A stretch of 64,000 nucleotides of DNA from Cyclospora cayetanensis (taxonomy: Eukaryota > Apicomplexa > Conoidasida > Eucoccidiorida > Eimeriidae), in NCBI RefSeq assembly GCF_002999335.1, contig NW_020312170.1, forward strand, positions 62,001 through 126,000, written 5' to 3'. The notes beneath the pieces were generated by a model. The model was not told where the DNA came from, made no database searches, and saw only the letters and a program-made list of their open reading frames with translations. Position numbers and translations under genes: made by a program. Of this stretch, positions 11,501-22,247 are shown piece by piece; position 1 is the first letter of the stretch; the number at the start of each line of letters is the position of its first letter.

Positions 11501-14500
11501 GCTGCTGTCACTACAGCTGCTGCTGATTGCGCTTCGTCACCCAGGGGAAGCAGCAGCAGACCAACGAGCCGCCACGGGCTAAGGCAGCAGCCCATTGCCG
11601 CTAATCTCCACAAAACCTCCACACCCATGGCAATCATGCGATCTTGCTGATGGCGGGGGGAGTAACATGCCTCGCGTCGATCCTCCGCTTCTCCTCCAGT
11701 CGCTGCTGCGCGGAGACGTTGCAAGGCAGCTGTTCGACGCGACTGCATCTCCTTCCCCACTGCCCTTGCTGCTGCAGCGGCAGCTGCAGCTGCTGCAGCG
11801 GCGACTGCAGCTGCTTCCTTCCCTTCTGTGGCAGCAAGAATGGAAGGCTCCAGAGGCGAAAAGCAACGCAGCAGCGAAGCAACCGTCGAGGAGATCGCAA
11901 CCTCATACTGCTGCAGCACTGGGATTGGCGTGTCACGGAACATAGCAGGGGATTGCGCCGTAGATGCGAAGCGTTGCAGCAGTAGAAGGACCAGTCTCAG
12001 CCCCCAAAAGGCGAGTGTGGCTCCGCTTTCTGCTGTCTGCTTGGACGGCTGCTGCTGCTGCTGCCTTACACCCCGCAGCATCAGCTCACAGCCAGTTCGT
12101 ACCAGCGCAGGCAGGCAGTCAGCGATGCACGATTCTGGAGTCTGAACACCAGCGCAGCTGGCGAAGCCATCAGGACTGGGGGGACAGAAGCCGGGGGTAG
12201 AGCTCTCTGTGAAGGGCAGCGAAGCGTCAATTTCGTCTGCGTGCTGAACTGCAGTTTCCCGCACCGCAGCCGAGGCATGTCTGTTGCATCGAGGTGGCTG
12301 TACACCTGGGAGAGTTAGAAGGGCCTCAAGGCATTCTGCGGCTGTCGCGCAGACGACGGATCGCACTTCGGGGTCTGCCCCCCCATCCTCTGGAAGCCAC
12401 GTCTCGCCTTCTTCCAGAACGTCACCGTCTGCTGCTGCTGCAGTTGAGGTTGAAGGAGGAGCAGCAGATATGCTCGGGAGAGGTCGCCAGAAAAAACCCA
12501 TGAGCGGTGGAACCAAACGAGGCACAGCAAGTGGAGACAGCAAAGCGTCTTTCGTCTGCGGTAGCAGCTGCTGGGCACGCGGCAACAGACGTGGAGGAAT
12601 GCTGCTGCTGTGGCTGCTTCCGTTTGGCGTGAGGGTCGACAGACAGCCTCGGAGGGCGGGAGACGCGGCAACACCATTGCAGCAGATGCACGTTAAAAGC
12701 GACACCCACTGGAGCACGTTGGGAACCCCCCATAATTTGACGTGTTGCAGCAGCAGCATTTTCAGCTGCTGTTGCTGAAGAGAATCTCGCTCCGAGTTCA
12801 GTGCTTCGAACAGGAAGAGGGCCACCTGGGGATCTCCTGGAACTGGTGCAGTGGCGCCTGCAACCACTTCAGAATCCGCTGCAGCAGCAGCCACAGAAGC
12901 AGCAACAACTGAACCCCACTCTGTCTTGTCAAGAGGCGTTGACAGAGATTGAAGACAGCGTACTGCCTCTCGGCGCACAGCAAGAGATGGGCATGCAATG
13001 GCAGCTTCTACTGCCGCGACTACAGCTGGAATCACGGCACGCAGCGATAACGACGCAGCAGCGAGTATGTCGCTGCTTCGACTTGACGCTGTTAAGCTGG
13101 ATTCGTGGATCCGCAGCAACGCCGCAACACACCGCATTGCCGGCAGCGCAGAAACAAGCTGTAGCAGTACGGCCATGCTGCTGCTGCTGCTGCTGCTGCC
13201 GCTGCTGCAGTTTGCTCCAGCTTGCATGCAGACGGAGACGAGGTAAGCGGCCTCGACAGCCTGCAAGCATGCCCCACACACCAACCTGCTGCTGCAAACT
13301 CCAAATAAATGCTGTTGAGGCACAACTCACAAAAAGAAACACTGCTCCACTAACGCAAACCCGTGGAGCTTCACAGGCCGCAGGTGATTGGCAGTATCCT
13401 GCTCATCTGAATTCTCTCTGAGACGCTTGAAGGCATGCAAGCAGCAACCCGAATACGTGGTAGAGGGTGCCTTTTGTATTGCACTCACCGCATGAGCTAT
13501 AGGTCCCTCAATGGCCGCAGTGAGCGCTGCGGGTTCCTTAGCAGCAGCTGCTGCTGCTGCATTCGCCTGCTCCATCAGAGACAGCAACAGACGTCGCGCA
13601 GCGTCTGCGATCAGCACCGTGGCAGGTGTCAACAACGACTGCGATGCGCGCAGCAGCAGGGAGAACTGCATGGCCCTAAAGAGCTGCTGCTGCAGCACGC
13701 TTTGCTGCTGTTGCAGTGGCAGCTGCTCCTCCTGGTTGTCAGAAGGCGACAAGGACGAAGCGGAGAGGTCCGATGATGGAGCGCCTTCTTCTTCTTCTGT
13801 CTTGACTTTGCTTCCCGGAGCAGACTCTAGAGCAGCGACGACAGGTAGAGAGGCCCCTAAGAAGCGAATGACGCAAAGAAGTGCACATCCGAAGGGGACG
13901 CTTGCAGCCGCTGTAGGGTGCGGAGGCGCAAACGTTGCGAGGTAGTCCTCTGCTGATTCTATGGCGGATGTCGCTGTCAGCGCAAACTGTAAGATATCTC
14001 CGCGGCAACTGCTGGTAGAGTCGAATCCTGTCTCTTTTGCTGCGCGATCCAGGCAGACACACGGCTGCACCAGCGGCAGCAAACTTGTAGCGACGAGCGA
14101 AAGGCTGCATAGTTGAGCTGGATTCAGTAGTGTGGCATCGCTGCTCCGTGACGCTCCCTCCGCATCTCGAGGCAGTCTTGCCGGAGACACTGAAAGAAAG
14201 AAGGCTCTGACATGCCGTTGTATAGCATGCAGCCTCGTCGTTTCTTCTTCTTCGTTCTCCTGTTGGAGCTGGTCCTGTTGGTGCTCGCGCCGCTGTACGG
14301 GAGCAGCATGCTTCAAGAGGCTGAAGAGAGCTCCAGCCGCGTCAGCGAAGAGGAGACGCTCGAAGGGAGACGCAGCTGCTAAGGCCTTTTCGCAGCAACA
14401 CCATAGGGAGTCAACGACAGGAAGGGGAAGCGGCTCCCGCCGAGGCTGGTGCGTGTTGTGCGTTGAAAGAAAGGCTACTCGGGAGTTGAAAATGTCTGAG

Positions 14501-17500
14501 AGGACAGCGGCAATACAGCTCTGTTGACAGATCTGGTGGACGGCTGCATCATCAGCGGGATCGTCAGTAGCGGCTGAAGAACTGGCAGCTGCAGCAGCGC
14601 TGCTTTTCCTCTTGAGCCGCGGGAGAACGAAGCGCTGCAGCAGCTGCTGCTGCTTGGAACTGGCCTTAAGGCCCTTACAAATGCCTTGAGACGCAATTCC
14701 AGCAGCAGCTACACCTCGCTTGCTGGCACGACCCCTCCGATGCGCAGCAGCATCCGCGAGAGCAGCGTTTCGAGGCAGCTGTCTGCTCCAGCTGCAGCAG
14801 GCTGCCCAAGCTGTCTGCTCAAGTGCCGCTATCGCTGGAGGGGAGTCGTCCACGCCACAAAAAGTATGCGTCAAGTGTCGCAGCAGTCGCGCGCCTTGCA
14901 GCACGCGCAGAACGAAAGGGGGGTAACAACTCCTCCAACCCGATTCTAAAGGGCTGGCTGTTGATACCCCTCCTGCCTGTGCTGTATCCAAACGCAAGGC
15001 ATTGCAGGATGCAGCGGCAGTATCAACGACGCAACGCCAGACACTTTCCCAAAATGAAGGACCGCTCAAGCTGTCGGCCGCTGTGTCACAGCCAATAAAG
15101 AGGGATGGGTCTGCCGATCCTCGCTGCAGCTGTTGCTGTTGCACAAGCTGCTCGATAAGGAGTTGCTGCTGCTGCAGCTGCTCTAGAGGAGCGACACGCA
15201 GAGCTGCTGCGGCGGCTCCAGCGTTCGGGCAGATGCAGCAGGCAACTGCCGCAATTGGAAACTGGGAGGCCTCCTCATTGCTGACAGTTGTCGCGGAGAG
15301 CGCAAGTTGCAACATAAGCCGCTGCTGCTCCTCGGTACAATGGATGTTTATGTCGGGCACGAAAGACAAAGACTCCAGCGCTGCTGCCTCGAGAGCCACG
15401 TGCGCTGTCGCATTGCGGAAAGCATGAACGCAGCAGCAGCGAAGACAAAGCGCCTGCTTTTGCGTCTTTGCAGCTCCTTCACGACTCACGGCTTTGAGAG
15501 GACTGAGTGAAATCTGGGTGCCTCTTGTGCTGCTTTTGCTGCAGCTGCAGACGCAGAGCGCAAGAGCCGCCTCTAAGACCAGCGGCACAATTCTGGAGGA
15601 AGCGCTGTCTTCACCATCTGCTACCACCGTCTCCGCTCCAACGGGCTGCTGCCGCAAGAAAGCTGCAGAAGCCCTGAAGGCGCAAGAAAGCTCCAAGAGG
15701 AAACTGCTGACTGTCGCTGCTGCTGCTGCTCCTTGAGCATCCTTTGCCGCTTCCAGACCGCTTCCTTCCAATGGCGTGCTCGCTGCAGTCTCCGCCGCAT
15801 CCACAGCACAGAATAGACGATTGATGCTGCTGCTGGGATCTGTAAGAGACAGAGCCTGCCTGCTGGCCCTAAGGAACAAGGAGACTGCAGGAGATAGAAG
15901 GCGCGGTTTCTCGGCGGATACGTCTCCCATAGCATTAGCAGCAGGCTGTTGCAACACAGCCTCAACAAGCACAAAGAGGCATGCTCGCTCCACGCTTGTC
16001 TCTCCTCTCGCTAGACGGCAGCAGAGATCTAAGGAAACGAATGCAACGGCACATACACACATACATACATATATATATATATATAGACACACACATATAT
16101 ATACACAGAAACGCATATATATATACATATACACACACACAGACATATACATATATATATACACTCAAGTGCAGGAGAGGGTAGCATGAACAATGAATTT
16201 TTCTGGCTACGATTCCAGTCTCGGTAACAAACCACATGTGGTGGGAGCTGCACTGCACCCTGTTGCTTACCAGTGATCTCCTCGAGGCCCCTCTCCTCCG
16301 ATGTTTCTTCTGGTGGGGTTGTAGCTGAAACTTCTGCAGGAGTTCTTGCCGCTTTCGATCCTGCGGCTGCCGACGCTGCATGCTGCAGAACTGAAGGCGC
16401 ACCAGCAATCGAGGCAGCCAGACCAATACAGGGCCCCCATGGACCAAAGTATGGCTTGAGCTTCTGTCTTGCGTTTGTTTCAACTGCGTTGCTCGTGTCT
16501 ACTGCTGCTGCAACTGCAGCCGTCGCAGCAGCAGCAGTAGCCGGAGCAGAAGCCGACACTGCTGCTTGCATCAGGTTTAGCCGGAGGGAATGCAGGGTGG
16601 CGGGAGAGGGCATGATCAAACTGAGACGCCACACGCAGGCAGCCGCTTGGCGTTGCACTGCAGGCCACATCACGCATTGCGCTTGCGGGTGCAGTGGCTG
16701 GCTGGGAGTTGAAGCCGCTGTCAAGACGGATACCAGTGCGTTCTGAAGTACGGAGGAGACAGCAGGGGTAATACTGTCCCCTGCTGCCATTATTAGGCTT
16801 TCTAGGATGTCTAGAGCCGCAAGGAGAACCAGCGTGTGCGTGTCGCCGTTGTCAGCAGGCGAGCAGCTGCTAGTGGATGTGGCAGATCCGTCTGCACGCG
16901 ACAGCTGCTGCATTGCATTCCCACGAGCAGCGAGTCTCTCTTCTGTCGCTCCCCCACCTGCTGCTGCTGCTATTGGCCTACTGAGGTGCTGCATCATATG
17001 CAGCAGGTGCTGTGGCTGTAGCAGTGCCACAAGCTGCTGCGCTGCATGCGACGCGAGCGCGCGCGAGTGCAGTGTTTCCAAAGAGACACAAGGGGTGAGG
17101 CAGCGGTCACTACCGCAGTTGCAGCAGCACTTGCAGGATCTCAAGCGTGGTGGCTGCAGGGAATTGCCAGCTCTTCCTCGTTTATCGCCGCTGCTGCACG
17201 AGCTGCAGCGAGATTCTGCTGCTGCAACTTGAGTGAGTAGGGTCAAGAGACAGCGAAAGGCGCTGAAAACAAGCGTGAAGGGAGGCTGGCACCCCATTAG
17301 CAAGCGGCAGAGGCAGACCACTGCAGAAGCAAATATTTGACGCAAAACACCCCGCTGCCGCATCTTCAGAGGAAACTCTTGCCCATGCTGCAGGTGTGTC
17401 GTTGCTGGCAGAAACACGGGGAAAAACTCCGGCACTGCACATCCCGCATAACTCTTCTTAGGGTCTGCTATAGTCGCATGTTGCAACAGCCAGTGTCTCC

Positions 17501-18833
17501 GCAGAAAGAGAAAGGCGTCTTGTGGGGTCGCCACTTCAGAGAGGAGGGAACGCCTAACAGGATCAGCACCAAAGCCTCCGGCACGATTGGCGTCAGTGAA
17601 CCAGCTATCTGCGGGAGGCGCTGCCATGTCGTTGGCTTTTTTTTCGAATGATCGTGTTTCTGCTGTTGCTTCACACGCCTCTTGGAATTGTGTGGCTGCG
17701 CGGTGCTGTTGCTGGGAGTGCTTGCTTTTATGGTGCCCCCTGTGCTGCTTCGCCCCTGTAACAGACTTTGCAGCAAGGAGGACTGCCAATGCAGCTGCTG
17801 CATGCGGCACGTTTTCCTGTGCTGACTCCAGAGCCGCTGCCTCCCTCGCAGCCGCCAAAGGCTCAGGCACCGCAGCAGCAAGCACCGCATCAAACAGCGA
17901 ATTCCAAAGGGGCTGAGTAACACTCCGTGGGGATACCCACACAACTTGCTGTAGCATCAGCAAGGCCTCTTTCGCTGCTTCTCCTGCAGTTTCGCTGCCC
18001 GCGTTGCTGCTGAGACTACTCTTGCTGTGGCTGCAGCTGGCTTGACTGACACTCTTGGTCGTGCTCCAGCGAAGGCATGCCAGCGCGACTTTGAGCAGCT
18101 TCCCTGAAAGCCTCTCTCCGCAAACCCCTATTGCGGCAACTGCAGTGCGCAGCGCTTTAGCAACCGCTGCTACCGTTGTTGCCTCTGGTGTTGCGGGTGA
18201 TTGCACTAGCTTGGCTCCACAAGCCGCAAGAGCAGGCAGCAAGGGAGAAAGCACATGAGGGCCTGCGTTCATCAGCTCCGCACATAGCAACAGCGGAGGA
18301 AAGGGGGAAATTGCTTCTGCCTTCTCAGCAGAGGCAGCACCAGGAGCTGCAGCTGCTGTCCAAAGAAACGCCAGAATGGGAGGAGGCAAAGACAGCCCCT
18401 CGCTTGCTGCCAAGAGAAGCCGCGCAGCAACTCGGAGCCACACCCCTGGATCGCCAGAAAGAGACACACGCAACAGCAGCAGACGCAGCAGCTGCTGCTG
18501 CAGGGCAGCAGGAGGCTGCTGGCAGCATAGCTGAATCAGCGCTTCCTCCAGCTGCAGGAGCACCTCAGCTTCTGTGGTTGCCTCTTCTTCCCACTGGCAC
18601 TCCCAATCCAGATTTTGGTGTTCTTGCTGAGGCGGAAATTGCACCGGCTGCAGCTGCTGCTGGAGTCGCCACTCTTGACATTGCTGCTGTTGCCGCAATA
18701 GCAACAACAGTTCCACTCGCCGCAGCAACTCCTGCTTTGCAAGATCTTTGCGGCTGTCAGAAGCTGTAGGGCAGGCCACTAAGCGCAGTGCATGCACTAC
18801 TGCGGAAAGTTGAGACACAGAGTCGCCCACCAT
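8587..18833 (-). CDS. Giant alpha-solenoid (HEAT/ARM-like) protein, possibly HEATR5/Laa1-like
   Basis: Three exons, 16271-18833, 13489-16028 and 8587-13260, join in matching phases (1, then 0) to a frame of 9777 nt, about 3258 residues. The introns have strong sites: CTG|GTAAGC with CCTTAG, and GCG|GTGAGT with TTGCAG. The protein is built almost wholly of Leu/Ala-rich amphipathic helices, interrupted by Gln, Ala and Ser runs; no catalytic motif, signal peptide or membrane segment is visible. Near the start of exon 3 the order RREAVRCLQSL, LFEALNSERDS, VLQWVSLL resembles a C-terminal part of animal HEATR5 (RRAAVACLRQL, LFGMLDRETD, HWLKLCK), a clathrin/AP-1 trafficking factor. That is a remembered likeness, not an alignment; HEAT repeats resemble each other, so the family name is tentative. 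ATG at 18833 is the first in frame after a possible splice acceptor at 18888, so a 5' exon may be missing. Confidence 0.75.
10178..10189. repeat. 12-base G homopolymer inside the solenoid gene
   Basis: On the coding (minus) strand this is a run of 12 C that reads as four prolines (NPPPPSG). The frame stays open on both sides only with this exact count, so the assembled length is supported, but it is a likely site of sequencing error or slippage. Confidence 0.85.
13176..13209 (-). repeat. CTG/CAG trinucleotide run encoding poly-Ser
   Basis: About ten CTG units on the plus strand read as consecutive AGC serine codons near the start of the third exon of the solenoid gene. Such runs recur through this gene (Ala, Gln, Leu or Ser depending on frame) and keep antisense frames open as well. 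Confidence 0.8.
16051..16165. repeat. (CA)n/(TA)n microsatellite in intron 1 of the solenoid gene
   Basis: A mixed ACAC/ATAT tract of more than 100 bases fills most of the 242-base intron at 16029-16270. It translates to long Tyr/Ile/Thr strings in every frame, but the flanking GTAAGC donor and TTTCCTTAG acceptor remove it from the message. Confidence 0.9.
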
Positions 18834-20507
18834 TGCAGCCGCTGTTTCTAGCGGTCCTGCGGCAGGCGCTGCTGCCTGGTAAAAGGAGCTTTAGGAAGCA
18901 TTAAGGCGTCGGCTGCTGCTGCTGTCGCTGATGCATTCTTTTGTCTAGGGGTAACCCATCTAGAATCTATGCGTTTCTGCACGCGGGATAGTATGTACTG
19001 CAAGAGTCTGTGCCTTGTTATAAGGCAGAAAGGACGCGTGAACTCGATAACCAGGGATTCCTAGACCTATTTCAGACAAAGACAACAGAATCCCTGAAAA
19101 CTGCAGCACCACTTGGGGGAGTTCCCCCCAGAAATCGTTGATGCCTCTACTGCCCTGCCTGCAACCAGAGCAACAGTGCTTGCCGCCGTTGATACTGATG
19201 TTACAGAGCCAGCTACGACAGCCGCTGTCTCGTGCAAGAAATTGGGTTAGTACCTCTGGGAAGTATCAAAAAAACCCCGCTGCGACCTTTTTTGTAAGGG
19301 TTCCGCGAGGGCAGCCGTTGCTGCTGCCCCTGCTGCGGCACCAATGACAGCAGCAGTGATTAGAAACAGAAATACTTAAAGAATCAAATGTATTACAGAT
19401 TAACCCAGGAAACTCTTTACAACTGTTGCACAAAAATTCCCTAGCACCGCCCGCTGCTGGCCATATACGGTCTCGGTGTCTCTAGGGACCAGGCAGTTCG
19501 CCCTTCCATGCCAGTTGCTCGTGCTCCTACAGCCATTGCTGAGGGTTTGGCTACAATAGCAACGATTAAATCCCATCAGAGCTTTCATTCCCTGTTTCAT
19601 TAGCTCTGCTGCTAGTGGTGGCAACGTCTTTTGCCGGTGTACAGCGGCAAAAGACGTCTCACCACAGCAAGACAAACCACCCGCAGCTTGCTGCTGCCCC
19701 TCCTGCTTCTGCGTATAGAAAGAAGCACCTACGATAGTAGGAGCTGCTGAAGCAAGGGTACTTCATTAACGCTGGGGCAGCAACCGACCGCGTGCTGCGG
19801 AAGAATACGGACGAACTGCAACACGTGCAACGGCAGCTGCTGCAACTTTTTGCTGCTGTATCTGCAGCATTCAGACTACGTAATGCGGGACCACTGAGGA
19901 TTCCAGCTTCATGAGTCCCCCTATCAGTAACAGCGGCACCAGCGGCTACTACAATAACACTGAATATGGGTATACGACGCAGCACCTTTCTCAGCATGGC
20001 GTGTCTGCTCATTTGGGAGCAGCTACACCCTCTGGTGTATCTTGGAGCGTCCTCTTCATCTGGTGCTGATGCACCAGCCACAGCAGCTCCAGCTGCCCCC
20101 AGCCAGTTTCAAATTGGCAACAGCGAGGGCAGCATCGCCAATACCGTTTCCTACGACAGCAACGACAGTAAACGCAACATGAACAGCAGCGACTCGTTGC
20201 TGAATTCGCTTTCTGAACAACTGGATTCGGTAGCCGCCTCTCTAAAACCAAACGCAGAGCCAGTAGTCTTTCCCCCCCTATCCCCAAGGTGAGTACTAAC
20301 AGCAACAGCAATAGTCGATGTGACAGTGTAGCTGAGCGACTCTGCGGTGTAGAATGGCTTCAGTGGCGTCAGGTGCCTTGATGGTCATGGTTGTTACAAA
20401 AAGGGGAGGAGGCTGAGGGTCGAGAACGGTTGAACAAGGCGAGAGACAGATAGAGGCTGGGCTGAAGGCGGGAGCAGCGCCTAGAGGGGAAAAGGTTGAC
20501 TAGCGGA
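18834..20507. other. Unresolved, partly coding-like region
   Basis: Several frames on both strands look exon-like and I cannot choose between them. On plus: 19715-19914, an amphipathic segment (LRKNTDELQHVQRQLLQLF) ending in TGA, and 19966-20285, an ATG with a hydrophobic leader and a strong CCAAG|GTGAGT donor. On minus: a leader-like exon from ATG 19997 (RRIPIFSVIVVAAGAAVT), a Cys-rich frame at 19400-19590 ending in TAA, and hydrophobic Ala/Gly segments near 19370 and 19230. Base composition is CAG-rich, so both strands stay open by chance more easily. It may be a decayed or rearranged secreted-protein locus, or untranslated 5' exons of the solenoid gene. Confidence 0.35.
19624..19657. repeat. 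Perfect 13-bp inverted repeat, 8-base loop
   Basis: ACGTCTTTTGCCG at 19624-19636 is followed by eight bases and its exact reverse complement at 19645-19657. It lies in the unresolved region. No flanking target-site duplication or terminator context is obvious. Confidence 0.9.
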
Positions 20508-20774
20508 ATGGAAAGCAGACGTGAAAAGGCAGCTATGGGTTGGTTTAGGCAAATTCACGACGTAGACAGCGGGATAAAGCGGCCGATGTGGAAGTATGCA
20601 AATTGCTATGTGGTACAGGGAGGTTGCGCATCTGGAGTCGCGTCTGGAATTGGTATTCTTCTGTCTCTCTATGACGAAAAGACACCTCATCGCCAATGTT
20701 GCCCTTCTCAAACAGCTTATCGCCGCAAAAGCGCCCAAACTAGTCAGCATCACTCCATAAGACCCTTCTCTTGA
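20508..20774 (+). other. Possible upstream exon with one membrane segment
   Basis: ATG at 20508 opens a frame of 88 codons with a charged start and a Gly/Ala-rich hydrophobic stretch (QGGCASGVASGIGILLSLY). Several GT donors are possible (after TATGTG, after ATTG, after TCTGGA). It precedes the exon pair at 21065-21642 on the same strand and could be its 5' exon, but phase does not single out one junction. The pattern Pro-x3-Tyr-Ala then Gly-rich helix faintly recalls COX20; I do not rely on it. Confidence 0.35.
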
Positions 20775-21064
20775 TGTCTCTGGCTTCCTCCGTCTCTTGC
20801 CTGTCCATCTCTCCCGCTGTGTGGATGTGTGATTTCTGCCTTCATGGATGTCATCTATGTTTTCAAATAAACTCTTCCCCCTTCAACTGGCTCCTTTTGT
20901 CGAGATCTCTACCTGTCCCTTTTCTGACGTAGCCTTGTTTCCCATGTCTCCCTTTCAGTATCTTCCCTGCCACGTCCCTGTACCTTTTCGATCTAATTCG
21001 CAGCTACTACAGGTCCGCACTCTTTAGATATGCTGGCAGGCGATGACTGCTTTTCTGCGCTCAG

Positions 21065-21642
21065 GGTATGAAGCAGGACGACTTGTTGCAGGCATGGGCT
21101 CAGGCTACATGGGCTGGTTGCTACAACGAGGCTCTATCCTTCCCACCTTCTATCTCGCTCTCCGATATATCTCATGATGAAGCAAAGGCCCTTATGACGC
21201 CCCAAAAAACGCCGATGAAGTTTTCTCAGCGAACACTTCTGGATATCGATCAAGCCATTGCGGCACTTGCAGTCAGCCAGGACACCGAGTGCATGCTCTA
21301 CGGTTCAGAATTTGGGTATAGGGTTGCGCCAGTTGGCTGGGGCCGAAGGGCAGTTAGAGTGTAAAGTTTTGCTAGCCTGAGTTTCCAGGATCTTGCCTTG
21401 TCGAAGGGTGTAAGCGTTTCATGTTAATGCTCTGTCCTATGTTTCAGGAGGGCACGATGCCTTCAGCTTGGCAAAGGACGAACTGGAGGGACAGCTGGTG
21501 GTTTTCTTGTGGCTGTGTGATGCTGATTTTCTGCTTCCTTCTTTTTGGAGGCAAGAAAGTTGCAAGAGCATACAGAAAGCGACACCGCGGCAAGGCAGCA
21601 CCTCGAGAACAGCCCCCTTTAAACAACCCAAAGCAACTCTGA
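21065..21642 (+). CDS. Small single-pass membrane protein, member A of a two-copy family (5' end unresolved)
   Basis: Unrecognised protein. Two exons, 21065-21271 (69 codons) and 21448-21642 (64 codons and stop), are joined in phase 0 by a 176-base intron (GCA|GTCAGC, TTTCAG). The first exon begins Gly-Met directly after a CTCAG acceptor and ends in a conserved block (TPMKFSQ, then DIDQAI). The second holds one hydrophobic helix (WWFSCGCVMLIFCFLLFG) followed by a strongly basic tail (KKVARAYRKRHRGK), as in type I membrane proteins. A second copy with the same exon order, intron position and phase is at 28156-28695, which is the main evidence that this is a real gene. The 5' exon is uncertain; candidates are at 20508 and 19966. 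It converges with CFAP298, whose stop is about 600 bases downstream. Confidence 0.55.
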
Positions 21643-22247
21643 GGGAACACAAGGGACTGAGCAATGGAGCACGCATCCAACCAACAAGTGGTCATTGCAG
21701 GGTAAACCGCTCTCAGATATATCTTCAGCTTGTGCTTTTTATTCCGCAGAATTAGTAACCAGTAATGTGGCTGCATCCATCATTTTCATCATCTTGCGGC
21801 ACCAACAAACTGTGATACATTACTTATCGGAATACTCTATGTTCTGTACAGCACAAAGCTGTGGACATTTGCATACTGCGAGTTTCTCTCCGTTACTGCA
21901 TCAGGATGCCCCATTGCAGCTTCCTACTGTCCCGTCGCATATCAGAGCGCAATAATCTATTAATATGTATGGAGAAGTACTTTTTTGTGCCTTTGGAACG
22001 TATGAGCATGCTTCCACTCCTATCCCTGCAGTACATGATAGGCTCTCGGACGGCGATGACTAGCTGTTTAACTCAGGCTAAGGGGGCATTGTCTCTCTGG
22101 GTTCGCGGTCCCTAGCATGTACTTAAATCTATTCCTCATGTTGGTCATGGCATATCCCACCAGCCCTTATATGGATGATTCTTTGGTGCAGCAATCGCAG
22201 CCACTGCAGGAAGTGACTCCACAGGTAAAGGCAACCGTTCGGTTTTA

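Noticed and set aside
9245..13421. Many long plus-strand open frames opposite the solenoid gene, such as 10070-10771 and 12801-13421
   Set aside because: CAG/CTG-rich coding DNA keeps the antisense frames open. They lack homology, cross the minus-strand introns and have shadow composition.
15980..16190. Tyr/Ile-rich frames on both strands
   Set aside because: They are translations of the (TA)n/(CA)n microsatellite, which lies inside an intron.
19400..20081. Eimeria SAG-type GPI-anchored surface antigen
   Set aside because: Leader-like and Cys-rich frames exist, but the SAG cysteine spacing and GPI signal could not be seen.
20508..21642. COX20-like two-helix assembly factor
   Set aside because: The two helices would have to skip the conserved exon at 21065-21271, and the likeness is limited to Gly-rich helix patterns.
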